Shown here one piece after another: positions 25,977 to 33,300 of a DNA stretch of 64,000 nucleotides. The DNA is from Geomonas silvestris. Its GTDB lineage: Bacteria; Desulfobacterota; Desulfuromonadia; Geobacterales; Geobacteraceae. Numbering within the stretch: position 1 is the stretch's first letter; each line of letters opens with the position of its first letter. The notes under the pieces are model-generated. The model was given only the letters and a program-made list of their open reading frames with translations. It was not told where the DNA came from and searched no databases. The stretch covers positions 795,628 to 859,627 of the forward strand of contig NZ_BLXX01000001.1 in NCBI RefSeq assembly GCF_014193515.1, written 5' to 3'. The position numbers were made by a program, and so were the translations under genes.

Positions 25977-26879
25977 ATGTCCAAACAAGGTCCCGCCCAG
26001 CCACCAACCGCCCGAGAACCGCTTCCCACCGACGAACTGCTGGAGCAGGTCATGCTCGAACAGCAGCTGCTCCTGGAGGCGCTGGAACAAAGCCGGGAGC
26101 GCGCCTTCGCCCGCAACCTTGAGCTGGTGGCCCGCCAAAGAGCCCTCGAGGAAGACATGCTGCGCCAGCTCACCGAACGGCAGCTCACCGAGTCCCGGCT
26201 GGCAGCCTCGCGCCGGCAGCTGGCCAGCCTCGCCGCGGAGCTGAACCTGTGCGACGAGCGTGCCCGGCGCCAGATCGCCCGCCAGCTGCACGACCAGGTG
26301 GTGCAGCGCCTGGCACTGGGGAAGATCAAGCTCGACCTCGCCCTTAAGAAAAAGCTGCTCCCGGAGAGCCCGGCCCTCAAGGAACTGGTCGAGATACTCC
26401 AGGATTCCATGGCCGACCTGAGAGATTTAAGCTTCGAGCTGAGCCCGCCGATCCTCTATGAATTGGGACTGCGGGCCACCCTGGACAGCCTGGGGAGCCG
26501 GCTGGCCCGGGAGCACGGCTTTGCCTTCGAATTTGTGGGGGCCCACGCCGAACCGAACCTGGGCGAGGAGCTCAAAATCGTCCTGTACCAGATCGCCCGC
26601 GAGCTGCTCATCAACGTGGTGAAGCACGCCCGGGCCGCGCGGGTGAGCGTCGAACTGGAGCAGCACGAGGACCGGGTGCGCCTCAAGGTGAGCGACGACG
26701 GCGTCGGCTTCGAGCGGGGACGCCTCGGCACGGGCTTTGGGTTGAGCAGCGCCCGGCAGCGCGTGGAGCTCATGGGCGGGGAGCTCACGGTAACGAGCGC
26801 TCCCGGTGCCGGGTGCCGCATCGAGCTCCTTTTGCCCACCGGAACTGAAGAGATCGGAAGGCCCTGGGGGGTGCCATGA
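25977..26879 (+). CDS. Soluble sensor histidine kinase (HisKA_3 type)
   Basis: The 300-residue kinase has a long N-terminal coiled coil (residues 20-95) and a HisKA_3 domain with the phospho-accepting His105 in RRQIARQLHDQVVQ. The ATPase domain follows, with N box ELLINVVKHARAARV and G boxes DDGVGF and GTGFGLSSA. No transmembrane or sensor domain is seen, so the signal must be intracellular or come through the coiled coil. It overlaps the response regulator by four bases (ATGA). The ATG at 25977 lacks a strong ribosome site; a different start close by is possible. Confidence 0.88.
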   Translation: MSKQGPAQPPTAREPLPTDELLEQVMLEQQLLLEALEQSRERAFARNLELVARQRALEEDMLRQLTERQLTESRLAASRRQLASLAAELNLCDERARRQIARQLHDQVVQRLALGKIKLDLALKKKLLPESPALKELVEILQDSMADLRDLSFELSPPILYELGLRATLDSLGSRLAREHGFAFEFVGAHAEPNLGEELKIVLYQIARELLINVVKHARAARVSVELEQHEDRVRLKVSDDGVGFERGRLGTGFGLSSARQRVELMGGELTVTSAPGAGCRIELLLPTGTEEIGRPWGVP

Positions 26880-27505
26880 GTATCGAAGTCATCATAGCCG
26901 ACGATCACCTGATTCTGCGCGAGGGGCTCAAGGCGCTGCTCGCCGCGGAGAGCGACATCCGCGTGGTGGGCGAGGCGGACAACGGCGCCGATGCGATCGA
27001 CCTGGTCCGCACCCTGCGCCCCCGGGTGCTGGTGGTGGACATCACCATGGAGGGGATGAACGGGCTCGAGGTGACCCGCCGGGTGAGCGAGTCCGCCTTG
27101 GGGGTGTCCGTCATCGTCCTGAGCATGCACGACGACAAGCACTACGTAGCCGAGGCCTTGCGTGCCGGCGCCAAGGGGTTCGTCCTGAAGAGCGGGGCCT
27201 GCGCGGAATTGGTCGGCGCCATCCGGGCCGCAGCGGCCAACCGGCGCTACCTGAGCCCCTCGCTGTACGGGGTCCTGATCCCGCTGGTCGAGTCCCCCGC
27301 CCCCCCTCCCCTGTCGCGGCGCGAACAGCAGGTGCTGGTCGCCCTGGCCGAGGGGAAGTGCATCAAGGAGATCGCCTTCGCCCTCAACATCGGGACCAAG
27401 ACCGTGGAAACCTACCGGCACAACCTGATGAAGAAACTGAAACTCGCAAACCTGGCCGAGCTCACCAAGCACGCCATCCGCAGCGGCCTGGTCTCCCTGA
27501 GCTAA
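26876..27505 (+). CDS. NarL/LuxR-family response regulator
   Basis: The 209-residue protein has a receiver domain with Asp55 in VLVVDITMEGMNG and acidic residues at 9-10. A C-terminal LuxR-type helix-turn-helix follows (SRREQQVLVALAEGKCIKEI, then TKTVETYRHNLMKKLKL). It is the cognate partner of the overlapping histidine kinase. Its targets are not visible. Confidence 0.93.
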   Translation: MSIEVIIADDHLILREGLKALLAAESDIRVVGEADNGADAIDLVRTLRPRVLVVDITMEGMNGLEVTRRVSESALGVSVIVLSMHDDKHYVAEALRAGAKGFVLKSGACAELVGAIRAAAANRRYLSPSLYGVLIPLVESPAPPPLSRREQQVLVALAEGKCIKEIAFALNIGTKTVETYRHNLMKKLKLANLAELTKHAIRSGLVSLS

Positions 27506-27591
27506 CGGGGCTCGCGCCTTTCCCTGGGGGGAGCCCGGCGCCCCCCGACACCCCGCTCCAATTCCTGCCCCGGCGTCCGGCATTCACAACA

Positions 27592-27786
27592 TCAAGCAAG
27601 CGTTTGGAAGACACGGCCGCCAAGCGGCAGACCGCACCCACCTCGGAGATCGGCTGCAACAACCTGCAGATGACCGGCGTGGTACAGGAGACCGCGCGTG
27701 GCGCGCAGACCTCTGCCTAGGCGGCAACGGAGCGCTTCTTTTTGGCCGAGGACCTGCAGAATGTGGTGGGGAACTTCAGACTGTAA
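27592..27786 (+). pseudogene. 3' relic of a chemoreceptor gene
   Basis: The frame through 27607 reads KRQTAPTSEIGCNNLQMTGV, then VQETARGAQTSA, a TAG at 27718-27720, AATERFFLAEDLQNVVGNFR and the stop at 27784. This matches the C-terminal end of methyl-accepting proteins (...ATTSEIS.NIQQMTGVVQETARGAQ.SA.AA..L..LAE.LQ..VG.FRL). It carries an internal TAG and no upstream receptor part. It is a decayed gene end left between the response regulator and the next gene. Confidence 0.75.
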
Positions 27787-27797
27787 GGGGGCGGGGG

Positions 27798-28118
27798 TTA
27801 CTTTACCAGGGCGAGCACCAGGGCGGCAGCGGCAAAGCCGATGGCGAAGCCGGAGAGCTTGGAGAGCAGCGAGACCCGTGCGGCGAGCTGTTTTAACTGC
27901 AAGGTGGTACGCAAGAGGTCGGCGGAGAGGCGGGCATTCTCCTCGGCGAGCGCGTGCAGCTGGTCGTCGAGGGATCTCTGGGCGGCTTCGCCGGCGCGGG
28001 TCCGCAACTTGACCCGGTCCAGCACGTCGACCACGAGCGGGGCGTTTTGCACCACCTTGGACCAGGGGATGCGGGTGGCAGCCTGCCTGAGAACACTCCA
28101 TACCATTCCAATACCCAC
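27798..28118 (-). CDS. Small coiled-coil protein with C-terminal membrane anchor
   Basis: The 106-residue product begins at a GTG (28116-28118) with GGAGG six bases before it; a later Met four codons downstream is the main alternative. The middle is a long heptad-like helix (RAGEAAQRSLDDQLHALAEE, then NARLSADLLRTTLQLKQLAAR), followed by a hydrophobic anchor (FAIGFAAAALVLALVK) at the extreme C-terminus. The architecture suggests a tail-anchored scaffold or stress protein. No family is recognised. Confidence 0.6.
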   Translation of the reverse strand: MGIGMVWSVLRQAATRIPWSKVVQNAPLVVDVLDRVKLRTRAGEAAQRSLDDQLHALAEENARLSADLLRTTLQLKQLAARVSLLSKLSGFAIGFAAAALVLALVK

Positions 28119-28246
28119 GTCAGCCTCCGGAAACCTGTTGGTTGATCGGCACGCCAAGGCCTCTGAGTCAGTCAGACCCAGGGGCCTTGGTGCAACAGGC
28201 TCCAGTATGACATGGATAGTTGCTTATTCAACAGACCCTGTGAGAG

Positions 28247-28933
28247 TCAGCGGCACTCCGCCTCGATCTTGTAGCCGAAGCCGCGCACCGTCTTGATCAT
28301 CTCGCCCGCCTCGCCCATCTTGGTGCGCAACCGGGTGACGTGGGTATCCACGGTCCGGGTGTCCTCGACGAAGTTGTAGCCCCAGACATCGCGCAACAAA
28401 ACGTCGCGGCTTTGCACCCGTCCCAGCCGTTTGACCAGCGTGAGCAGCAGTTTGAACTCCGTGGTCGTGAAGCTGATCTCGGTGCCGCTGATGGTCACCT
28501 GGTGCCGCTCCGTGTCGATACTCAGAGGTCCCACCATGAGCACCGGCCCCTCGCTCGCCACCCCGGCGCTGCGGCGCAGTACCGCCTTCACCCGCAGGAG
28601 GAGTTCGCGGGTGGAGAACGGCTTCACCACGTAGTCTTCGGCCCCCACCTCGAACCCCACCACCTTGTCGATCTCCTCCCCCTTGGCGGTCAGCATGATG
28701 ACCGGGATGCGCTGCGTCGACTCGTTTTTCTTCAGGAGCTTGCAGACCTCGGTCCCCAAAAGCCCCGGGAGCATCAGGTCGAGCAGGATCAGGTCCGGCA
28801 GGATGCCGCGCGCCGCCTCAAGCCCCTTGATCCCGTCACCGGCGACTTCGGTGCGGTAACCCTCCTTCTCCAGGTGGAAGGCGAGCAGCTCCGCCAGGTC
28901 CTGCTCGTCCTCTATTATCAGTACCGTTTGCAT
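28247..28933 (-). CDS. phoB: OmpR/PhoB-family response regulator
   Basis: The 228-residue protein has a receiver domain with Asp52 in LILLDLMLPG and acidic EDE at 8-10. A winged-helix DNA-binding domain follows, ending in WGYNFVEDTRTVDTHVTRLR. The closest type is PhoB. It is divergent from a PstS-like phosphate-binding protein with 11-bp repeats upstream, which supports phosphate control. No PhoR-type kinase or pstCAB transporter genes are adjacent, so the rest of the system is elsewhere or absent. Calling it phoB rests on the neighbour and on family resemblance. Confidence 0.8.
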   Translation of the reverse strand: MQTVLIIEDEQDLAELLAFHLEKEGYRTEVAGDGIKGLEAARGILPDLILLDLMLPGLLGTEVCKLLKKNESTQRIPVIMLTAKGEEIDKVVGFEVGAEDYVVKPFSTRELLLRVKAVLRRSAGVASEGPVLMVGPLSIDTERHQVTISGTEISFTTTEFKLLLTLVKRLGRVQSRDVLLRDVWGYNFVEDTRTVDTHVTRLRTKMGEAGEMIKTVRGFGYKIEAECR

Positions 28934-29063
28934 GGGTCTCCTCGGCAGGAAAATTTAGCGTCCGTTGCCTTCATACAACTTGTTTGTGAAGAACGCGTTA
29001 CAGCGAGGTAAAAACTTGCCGAACTCCCGGCAGCCAGCGGCTCGCGCAAGGGGCGCCGGGGCT

Positions 29064-29103
29064 CTTCAGGAAACCTTCAGCCAGCCGTTACCGGATCGTA
29101 ACA
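29064..29103 (+). promoter_or_regulatory. Four 7-bp repeats at 11-bp intervals, Pho-box-like
   Basis: CTTCAGG (29064-29070), CTTCAGC (29075-29081), CGTTACC (29086-29092) and CGTAACA (29097-29103) start at 29064, 29075, 29086 and 29097, that is 11 bp apart (29097 is one off the last multiple but keeps the 11-base step from 29086). PhoB boxes have this 11-bp periodicity. A weak TACCAT lies at 29112-29117. The pattern is seen; PhoB binding is inferred. Confidence 0.5.
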
Positions 29104-29173
29104 AACCCCCGCTACCATGCCTCCCAGTGCCGGACCGGGTTTCGGCACAAGGACAGCAAGCGAAGGAGATCAC

Positions 29174-30205
29174 ATGTTTACAGCAGCACGACTCGCCCGT
29201 ACCGTCATCGCCGCCCTGCTTTTGGTGGCCGCCGGCATCTGCCAGGCCCGCGCCGAGGTTCCCCTTACCGGGGCAGGCGCGACCTTCCCCTACCCCTTGT
29301 ACCAGAAGTGGTTCAAGGATTACGCCTCGATCGATCCCGAGGTCCGCTTCAGCTACCAGGCGATCGGCAGCGGCGGCGGGATCAGGGAGATCCTGGCCGG
29401 CAGCGTCGACTTCGGCGCGAGCGACAAGTACCTCACCGACGAGGAGCTGAAGAAGGCCCCGGCAAAACTGCTGCACATCCCGACGGTGCTCGGTGCCGTA
29501 GCGGTCTCTTACCACCTCCCCGGGGTGGCCGGCACCCTTAAGCTCACCCCGGACACCCTGGGCGCCATCTTCATGGGGACCATCGGGAGCTGGAACGACC
29601 CGCGCCTTTTGCGCGACAACCCGGGCCTCGCACTCCCCGACCAGCCGATCGTGGTGGTGCACCGCTCCGATGCGAGCGGCACCACGAGCATCTTCACCGA
29701 CTACCTGAGCCGGGTGAACGAGCTGTGGGGCGCCACCCTCGGCAGCGGCACCAGCGTCCCCTTCCCGGTGGGAGTCGGCGCCAAGGGGAGCAGCGAGGTG
29801 GTGCAGCAGATCAAGGAGACGCCGTACAGCATAGGCTACCTGGAGATCGCCTACGCCGTAGAGCACGGGCTTGCCACCGCGGCGCTGAAAAACCGCAGCG
29901 GCGTCTTCGTCAAGCCGACCATGCTCTCGACCCGGGCCGCTGCCGCGCACCTGAAGAAGGTCAGCGGCGACCACCGGGTCTCGCTGGTGAACCGGAGCGG
30001 CAGGGAGGTCTATCCCATCGTGGGGCTCACCTGGCTCTTGGTCTACCAGCGCCAAAAGGACGCCGAAAAGGGGAAGAAACTGGTGGAGTTCCTGAACTGG
30101 GAGCTCAGAAAGGCCGAGAAGATGACCTCGACCCTGTACTACACGCCGCTCCCCAAGAACCTCGCCGACGAGGTGGAGAAGACCATCAGGAGCATCACCT
30201 GGTAA
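29174..30205 (+). CDS. pstS: Periplasmic phosphate-binding protein, PstS type
   Basis: The 343-residue precursor has a signal peptide ending QARAE. It then reads LTGAGATFPYPLYQKWFKDY, the usual beginning of PstS, with the phosphate-loop motifs IGSGGGIREI, DFGASDKYLT and HRSDASGTTSIFTDYL. It binds phosphate for the ABC importer PstSCAB, whose other genes are not in the window. The start is the ATG at 29174 with AAGGAG just before it. It lies divergent to the PhoB-like gene. Its stand-alone position suggests an additional or inducible phosphate scavenger. Confidence 0.93.
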   Translation: MFTAARLARTVIAALLLVAAGICQARAEVPLTGAGATFPYPLYQKWFKDYASIDPEVRFSYQAIGSGGGIREILAGSVDFGASDKYLTDEELKKAPAKLLHIPTVLGAVAVSYHLPGVAGTLKLTPDTLGAIFMGTIGSWNDPRLLRDNPGLALPDQPIVVVHRSDASGTTSIFTDYLSRVNELWGATLGSGTSVPFPVGVGAKGSSEVVQQIKETPYSIGYLEIAYAVEHGLATAALKNRSGVFVKPTMLSTRAAAAHLKKVSGDHRVSLVNRSGREVYPIVGLTWLLVYQRQKDAEKGKKLVEFLNWELRKAEKMTSTLYYTPLPKNLADEVEKTIRSITW

Positions 30206-30572
30206 ACCGAAGGCCGGTGGGGTGCGCCGCCCGCGTGCGACGCACCCGCACCCCGCCCCGCCCCGCCTTTCCCCTTCTCTCCCGCAATCCCCCTCACGGA
30301 CCTGGCAACAGCGCAGCTTTTCCGGGCCAGGAGAGCCTGCCGTCAGAACCTCGGCGCACTGTCGGAAGATATCAGCACTATCGGTGTCGATATTCACAGA
30401 GTTGTAACATTGCCGTGATAGAGTCTTGGCTTAAGGCATTGGATGCTGATTCAGCAGCCGCCCAATATTAATACTATCCAACGCACCCGGACAACCGTTT
30501 CCGTTCCGGCACCGTCAGGCTTCCGTTCAGTACCTGGTGCCCATTGAGAGAGACCCACGGAGGGGAGGATCT
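30206..30572 (+). other. Intergenic region, 367 bp
   Basis: A GC-rich inverted repeat (GGTGCG...CGCACC) sits just after pstS at about 30220-30247 without a T tract. Bases 30380-30480 are AT-richer and likely contain the promoter of the PilZ gene, but no clear element can be named. No gene is seen. Confidence 0.4.
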
Positions 30573-31052
30573 ATGAACAACCGAAACCACGTACGCTACG
30601 GCTCCGAACAGCTACCCGTCAGCTACCGGAAAGTCACCCTGTCCTGGCGGGGAGGCCTGGAAGATAGCTATGTCGCCAACTACTCCGCCCACGGCATCAC
30701 CCTGGTGATCCCGCCCCTGGCGCACCCGCTGGAAGTTCCGGTCGAGAACGATGCGGTCCGGGTCCAGTTGCCGGTCGACCGGACATGGTTCGCCGGCAGG
30801 TGCGTCCACTGCCACCTTGAGGCCGACGGTTCGCTCAGCATGGGGATCCATTTCGACGACCCGGCGGACCAGGAGTCCCTGCAGGCCCTGCTTTTCAGCG
30901 CGCTCAAGGTACCCGAGCACTCCTTCATCAGCTACGAATGGGAGGAACTGGTCGGCAAGCTGTGCAACTCGGACGACCCGAAACTCAAGCAGCTGGGGAT
31001 GCACCACCTGGCCCGGCTGCGCGCCCGCCAGGGAGAACTCCAGCTCGTTTAG
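30573..31052 (+). CDS. PilZ-domain protein
   Basis: The 159-residue protein begins NNRNHVRYGSE, which contains the RxxxR motif (RNHVR) of the cyclic di-GMP-binding PilZ domain. The second motif, (D/N)xSxxG, is NYSAHG near residue 35. A helical tail of about 55 residues follows, YEWEELVGKLCNSDDPKLKQ. It is likely a cyclic di-GMP effector acting on motility or surface behaviour. GGAGGGGAGGATCT precedes the ATG. It stands as a single gene. Confidence 0.8.
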   Translation: MNNRNHVRYGSEQLPVSYRKVTLSWRGGLEDSYVANYSAHGITLVIPPLAHPLEVPVENDAVRVQLPVDRTWFAGRCVHCHLEADGSLSMGIHFDDPADQESLQALLFSALKVPEHSFISYEWEELVGKLCNSDDPKLKQLGMHHLARLRARQGELQLV

Positions 31053-31086
31053 TCCCCCACCCGGCCCACAGCCGGCAAAAAGCCTC

Positions 31087-31114
31087 TTGACAACCGCGAC
31101 AGGTTGGGTCTAAT
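31087..31114 (+). promoter_or_regulatory. Sigma-70 promoter of the tautomerase operon
   Basis: A perfect TTGACA (31087-31092) is 16 bases from TCTAAT (31109-31114), a five-of-six -10. Transcription would start near 31121, leaving a leader of about 215 bases. Confidence 0.6.
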
Positions 31115-31338
31115 AGCCCGAGTCCTTTTGCGGGGAGCCTGAGAGGCTGCGCCCTTGCCGCCCGCCCCCGCACCCAACCAGAGCCGGTACCCCCGGCTCT
31201 TATTGCTTCGGAAAATAAACACGTCACCTCACCAGGTACCGCCCACCTTCCGGGGAGCCGCCCTCTGCCCTCCGGGGCGAGCGGGACCTTACGCGCGGTT
31301 CCGCCCGGGCGGCGCGGACCGTTTCCAAGGAGGCAGCC

Positions 31339-31527
31339 ATGCCCTTTATCCGCATCGATATCGCCAGCAAGCTCAGCAAGGACCAAAAGGCCCTCCTTTC
31401 CCAGAGGATGACCGACGCCATCGTGGAGATCGCCGGTGCGCCCCGGCAGGCGACCTACGTGATCATCAACGAACTGGAGCGCGACGACATCGCCCAGGGG
31501 GGGACCCTGATCTCCGACCGGGCCTGA
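31339..31527 (+). CDS. 4-oxalocrotonate tautomerase family protein
   Basis: The 62-residue protein starts PFIRIDIASKLSKDQKALLSQ, where Pro1 (after Met removal) is the catalytic base of the tautomerase family. Positive residues in the C-terminal beta hairpin are in place. It likely forms hexamers and tautomerises small unsaturated acids. AAGGAGG lies nine bases before the ATG. The gene is first in a run with a YhdH-type oxidoreductase and a flavoredoxin. Confidence 0.85.
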   Translation: MPFIRIDIASKLSKDQKALLSQRMTDAIVEIAGAPRQATYVIINELERDDIAQGGTLISDRA

Positions 31528-31568
31528 AGAGGCGCACTCGCGCGTCACAACCGAAGGGGGGAACCTAG

Positions 31569-32564
31569 ATGGAGACGAGATTCCAAGCGTTGGTGGTGGA
31601 AAAGACCCAGGACCAGAAGTTTGAGCGCAGCATCAAGGAGCGCTCCATCGACGACCTGCCGCCGGGCGAGCTGCTCGTCCGGGTGCGTTACTCCTCGCTC
31701 AACTACAAGGATGCCCTCTCGGCAACCGGCCACCCCGGCGTCACGCGGAACTTCCCGCACACCCCGGGGATCGACGCCGCCGGAGAGGTGGTTTCTGCAA
31801 GCGACGGAAGCTTTCAGCCGGGGGCTGCGGTGATCGTCACCGGCTACGACCTCGGGATGGAGACCGACGGCGGGTACGCCCAGTACATCCGCATCCCCTC
31901 GGCCTGGGCGGTGCCGCTCCCCGAGGGGCTCACCCTGCGCGAGAGCATGGCGCTCGGGACCGCGGGGTTCACCGCGGCGCTCTCGGTGCTGAGCCTGGTC
32001 AAGGCGGGGGTCCGGCCCGAACAGGGGGACGTCCTGGTGACTGGGGCGACCGGCGGGGTGGGGAGCATCGCGGTCTCCATCCTGGCGCGCGCCGGCTACC
32101 GGGTGGTGGCCGCCACCGGGAAAACCACCGAGGAGTCCTTCCTCTACGGCCTGGGGGCTGCCGAGGTGCTCCCGCGTGAGCAGGTGATCGCGGGGGGGGA
32201 GCGGCCGCTTATGAAGGAGCGCTGGGCCGGGGTGGTGGACGTGGCGGGTGGACCCACCCTCGCCGCCGCGCTCAAGGCGACCCGCTACGGCGGCTGCGTC
32301 ACCTGCTGCGGGTTGGTCTCCTCCCCGGAATTGACCCTCAACGTCTACCCCTTCATCCTGCGTGGGGTGAGCCTGCAGGGGATCGACTCGGTGCAGTGTC
32401 CGGCGCCTTTGCGCCGCGAGGTGTGGGGGAAACTCGCCGGGGAGTGGAAGCCGCCCAAGCTCGAGGAGCTCAGCTGCGAGGTGGAGCTGAACGCCCTGGA
32501 GCGCGAGATCCAGGCGATCCTCGCGGGGGCGCTGCGCGGGCGGGTGGTGGTCAGGCTCCCGTGA
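31569..32564 (+). CDS. YhdH/YhfP-family quinone oxidoreductase (AcuI-like)
   Basis: The 331-residue protein is a zinc-free medium-chain dehydrogenase. The opening FQALVVEKTQDQKFERSIKE, the GVTRNFPHTPGIDAAGEVV motif, the Rossmann GATGGVGSIAVSILARAGY and the closing LRGRVVVRLP define the YhdH/AcuI family. AcuI reduces acryloyl-CoA to propionyl-CoA with NADPH; other members act on quinones. The substrate here is unproven. It follows the tautomerase by 41 bases and is likely cotranscribed. Confidence 0.88.
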   Translation: METRFQALVVEKTQDQKFERSIKERSIDDLPPGELLVRVRYSSLNYKDALSATGHPGVTRNFPHTPGIDAAGEVVSASDGSFQPGAAVIVTGYDLGMETDGGYAQYIRIPSAWAVPLPEGLTLRESMALGTAGFTAALSVLSLVKAGVRPEQGDVLVTGATGGVGSIAVSILARAGYRVVAATGKTTEESFLYGLGAAEVLPREQVIAGGERPLMKERWAGVVDVAGGPTLAAALKATRYGGCVTCCGLVSSPELTLNVYPFILRGVSLQGIDSVQCPAPLRREVWGKLAGEWKPPKLEELSCEVELNALEREIQAILAGALRGRVVVRLP

Positions 32565-32610
32565 CCCGAGATCACGGACGGGAGCACCATTAAACATCAA
32601 GGAGAACACG

Positions 32611-33174
32611 ATGAAACAGTCCCTCGGGGCGAAGACCCTGCTCTTTCCTACGCCGGTCCTTCTGGTCGGCACCTACGACAAGGACGGCAAGCCGAACCTG
32701 ATGAACGCGGCCTGGGGCGGCATCTGCAACTCGCAGCCCCCAAGCGTCGCGGTCTCGCTGCGCAAGGCCACCTACTCCTACGCGGCGATCCTGGAGCGCC
32801 AGGCCTTCACCATCAACATCCCCGGCGAGGCGCAGATGCAGGCCGCGGACTACGTGGGGATCGTCTCGGGGCGCGACGGGGACAAGTTCGCCGCCACCGG
32901 ACTTACCCCGGTGAAGAGCGAGCTGGTCGACGCCCCTTTCGCGGCCGAGATCCCCTTCGTGCTCGAGTGCCGGCTGGTGCACCACTTCGAGCTCGGGCTG
33001 CACACCCAGTTCGTAGGCGAGATCGTCGACGTGAAGGCGGACCCCTCGGTGCTTGCGGCCGACGGGCTCCCCGACATCCTCAAGCTGAAGCCGATGCTCT
33101 TCGACACCGCCCACCGCGGCTACTACGGCGTGGGGGCCTTCCTGGGGCAGGCCTTCTCGGTCGGGAAGAAGTAA
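32611..33174 (+). CDS. Flavin reductase-like protein (flavoredoxin)
   Basis: The 187-residue product is a flavin-reductase-type FMN-binding split barrel. The segments LFPTPVLLVGTYDKDGKPN, AWGGICNSQPPSVAVSLRKA and FTINIPGEA match flavoredoxins of sulfate reducers and Geobacter. Such proteins carry electrons or reduce flavin. It ends the cluster and is followed by a terminator. Its role with the upstream oxidoreductase is inferred. Confidence 0.88.
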   Translation: MKQSLGAKTLLFPTPVLLVGTYDKDGKPNLMNAAWGGICNSQPPSVAVSLRKATYSYAAILERQAFTINIPGEAQMQAADYVGIVSGRDGDKFAATGLTPVKSELVDAPFAAEIPFVLECRLVHHFELGLHTQFVGEIVDVKADPSVLAADGLPDILKLKPMLFDTAHRGYYGVGAFLGQAFSVGKK

Positions 33175-33175
33175 C

Positions 33176-33208
33176 AAAAAAAGGGGCGCCTCACTGGCGC
33201 CCCTTTTT
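33176..33208 (+). terminator. Rho-independent terminator after the flavoredoxin gene
   Basis: An 8-bp stem GGGGCGCC (33183-33190) with GGCGCCCC (33196-33203) and a 5-base loop is followed by five T. Confidence 0.92.
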
Positions 33209-33300
33209 GCTTTTTGCCTCTTGCCTCTAGAACCGGTTACACCCGATGTTCAGCGATTTTCCGCAGCGTCCCTGAAGCGGTCCGGGAAGCGGCCCCTCGT

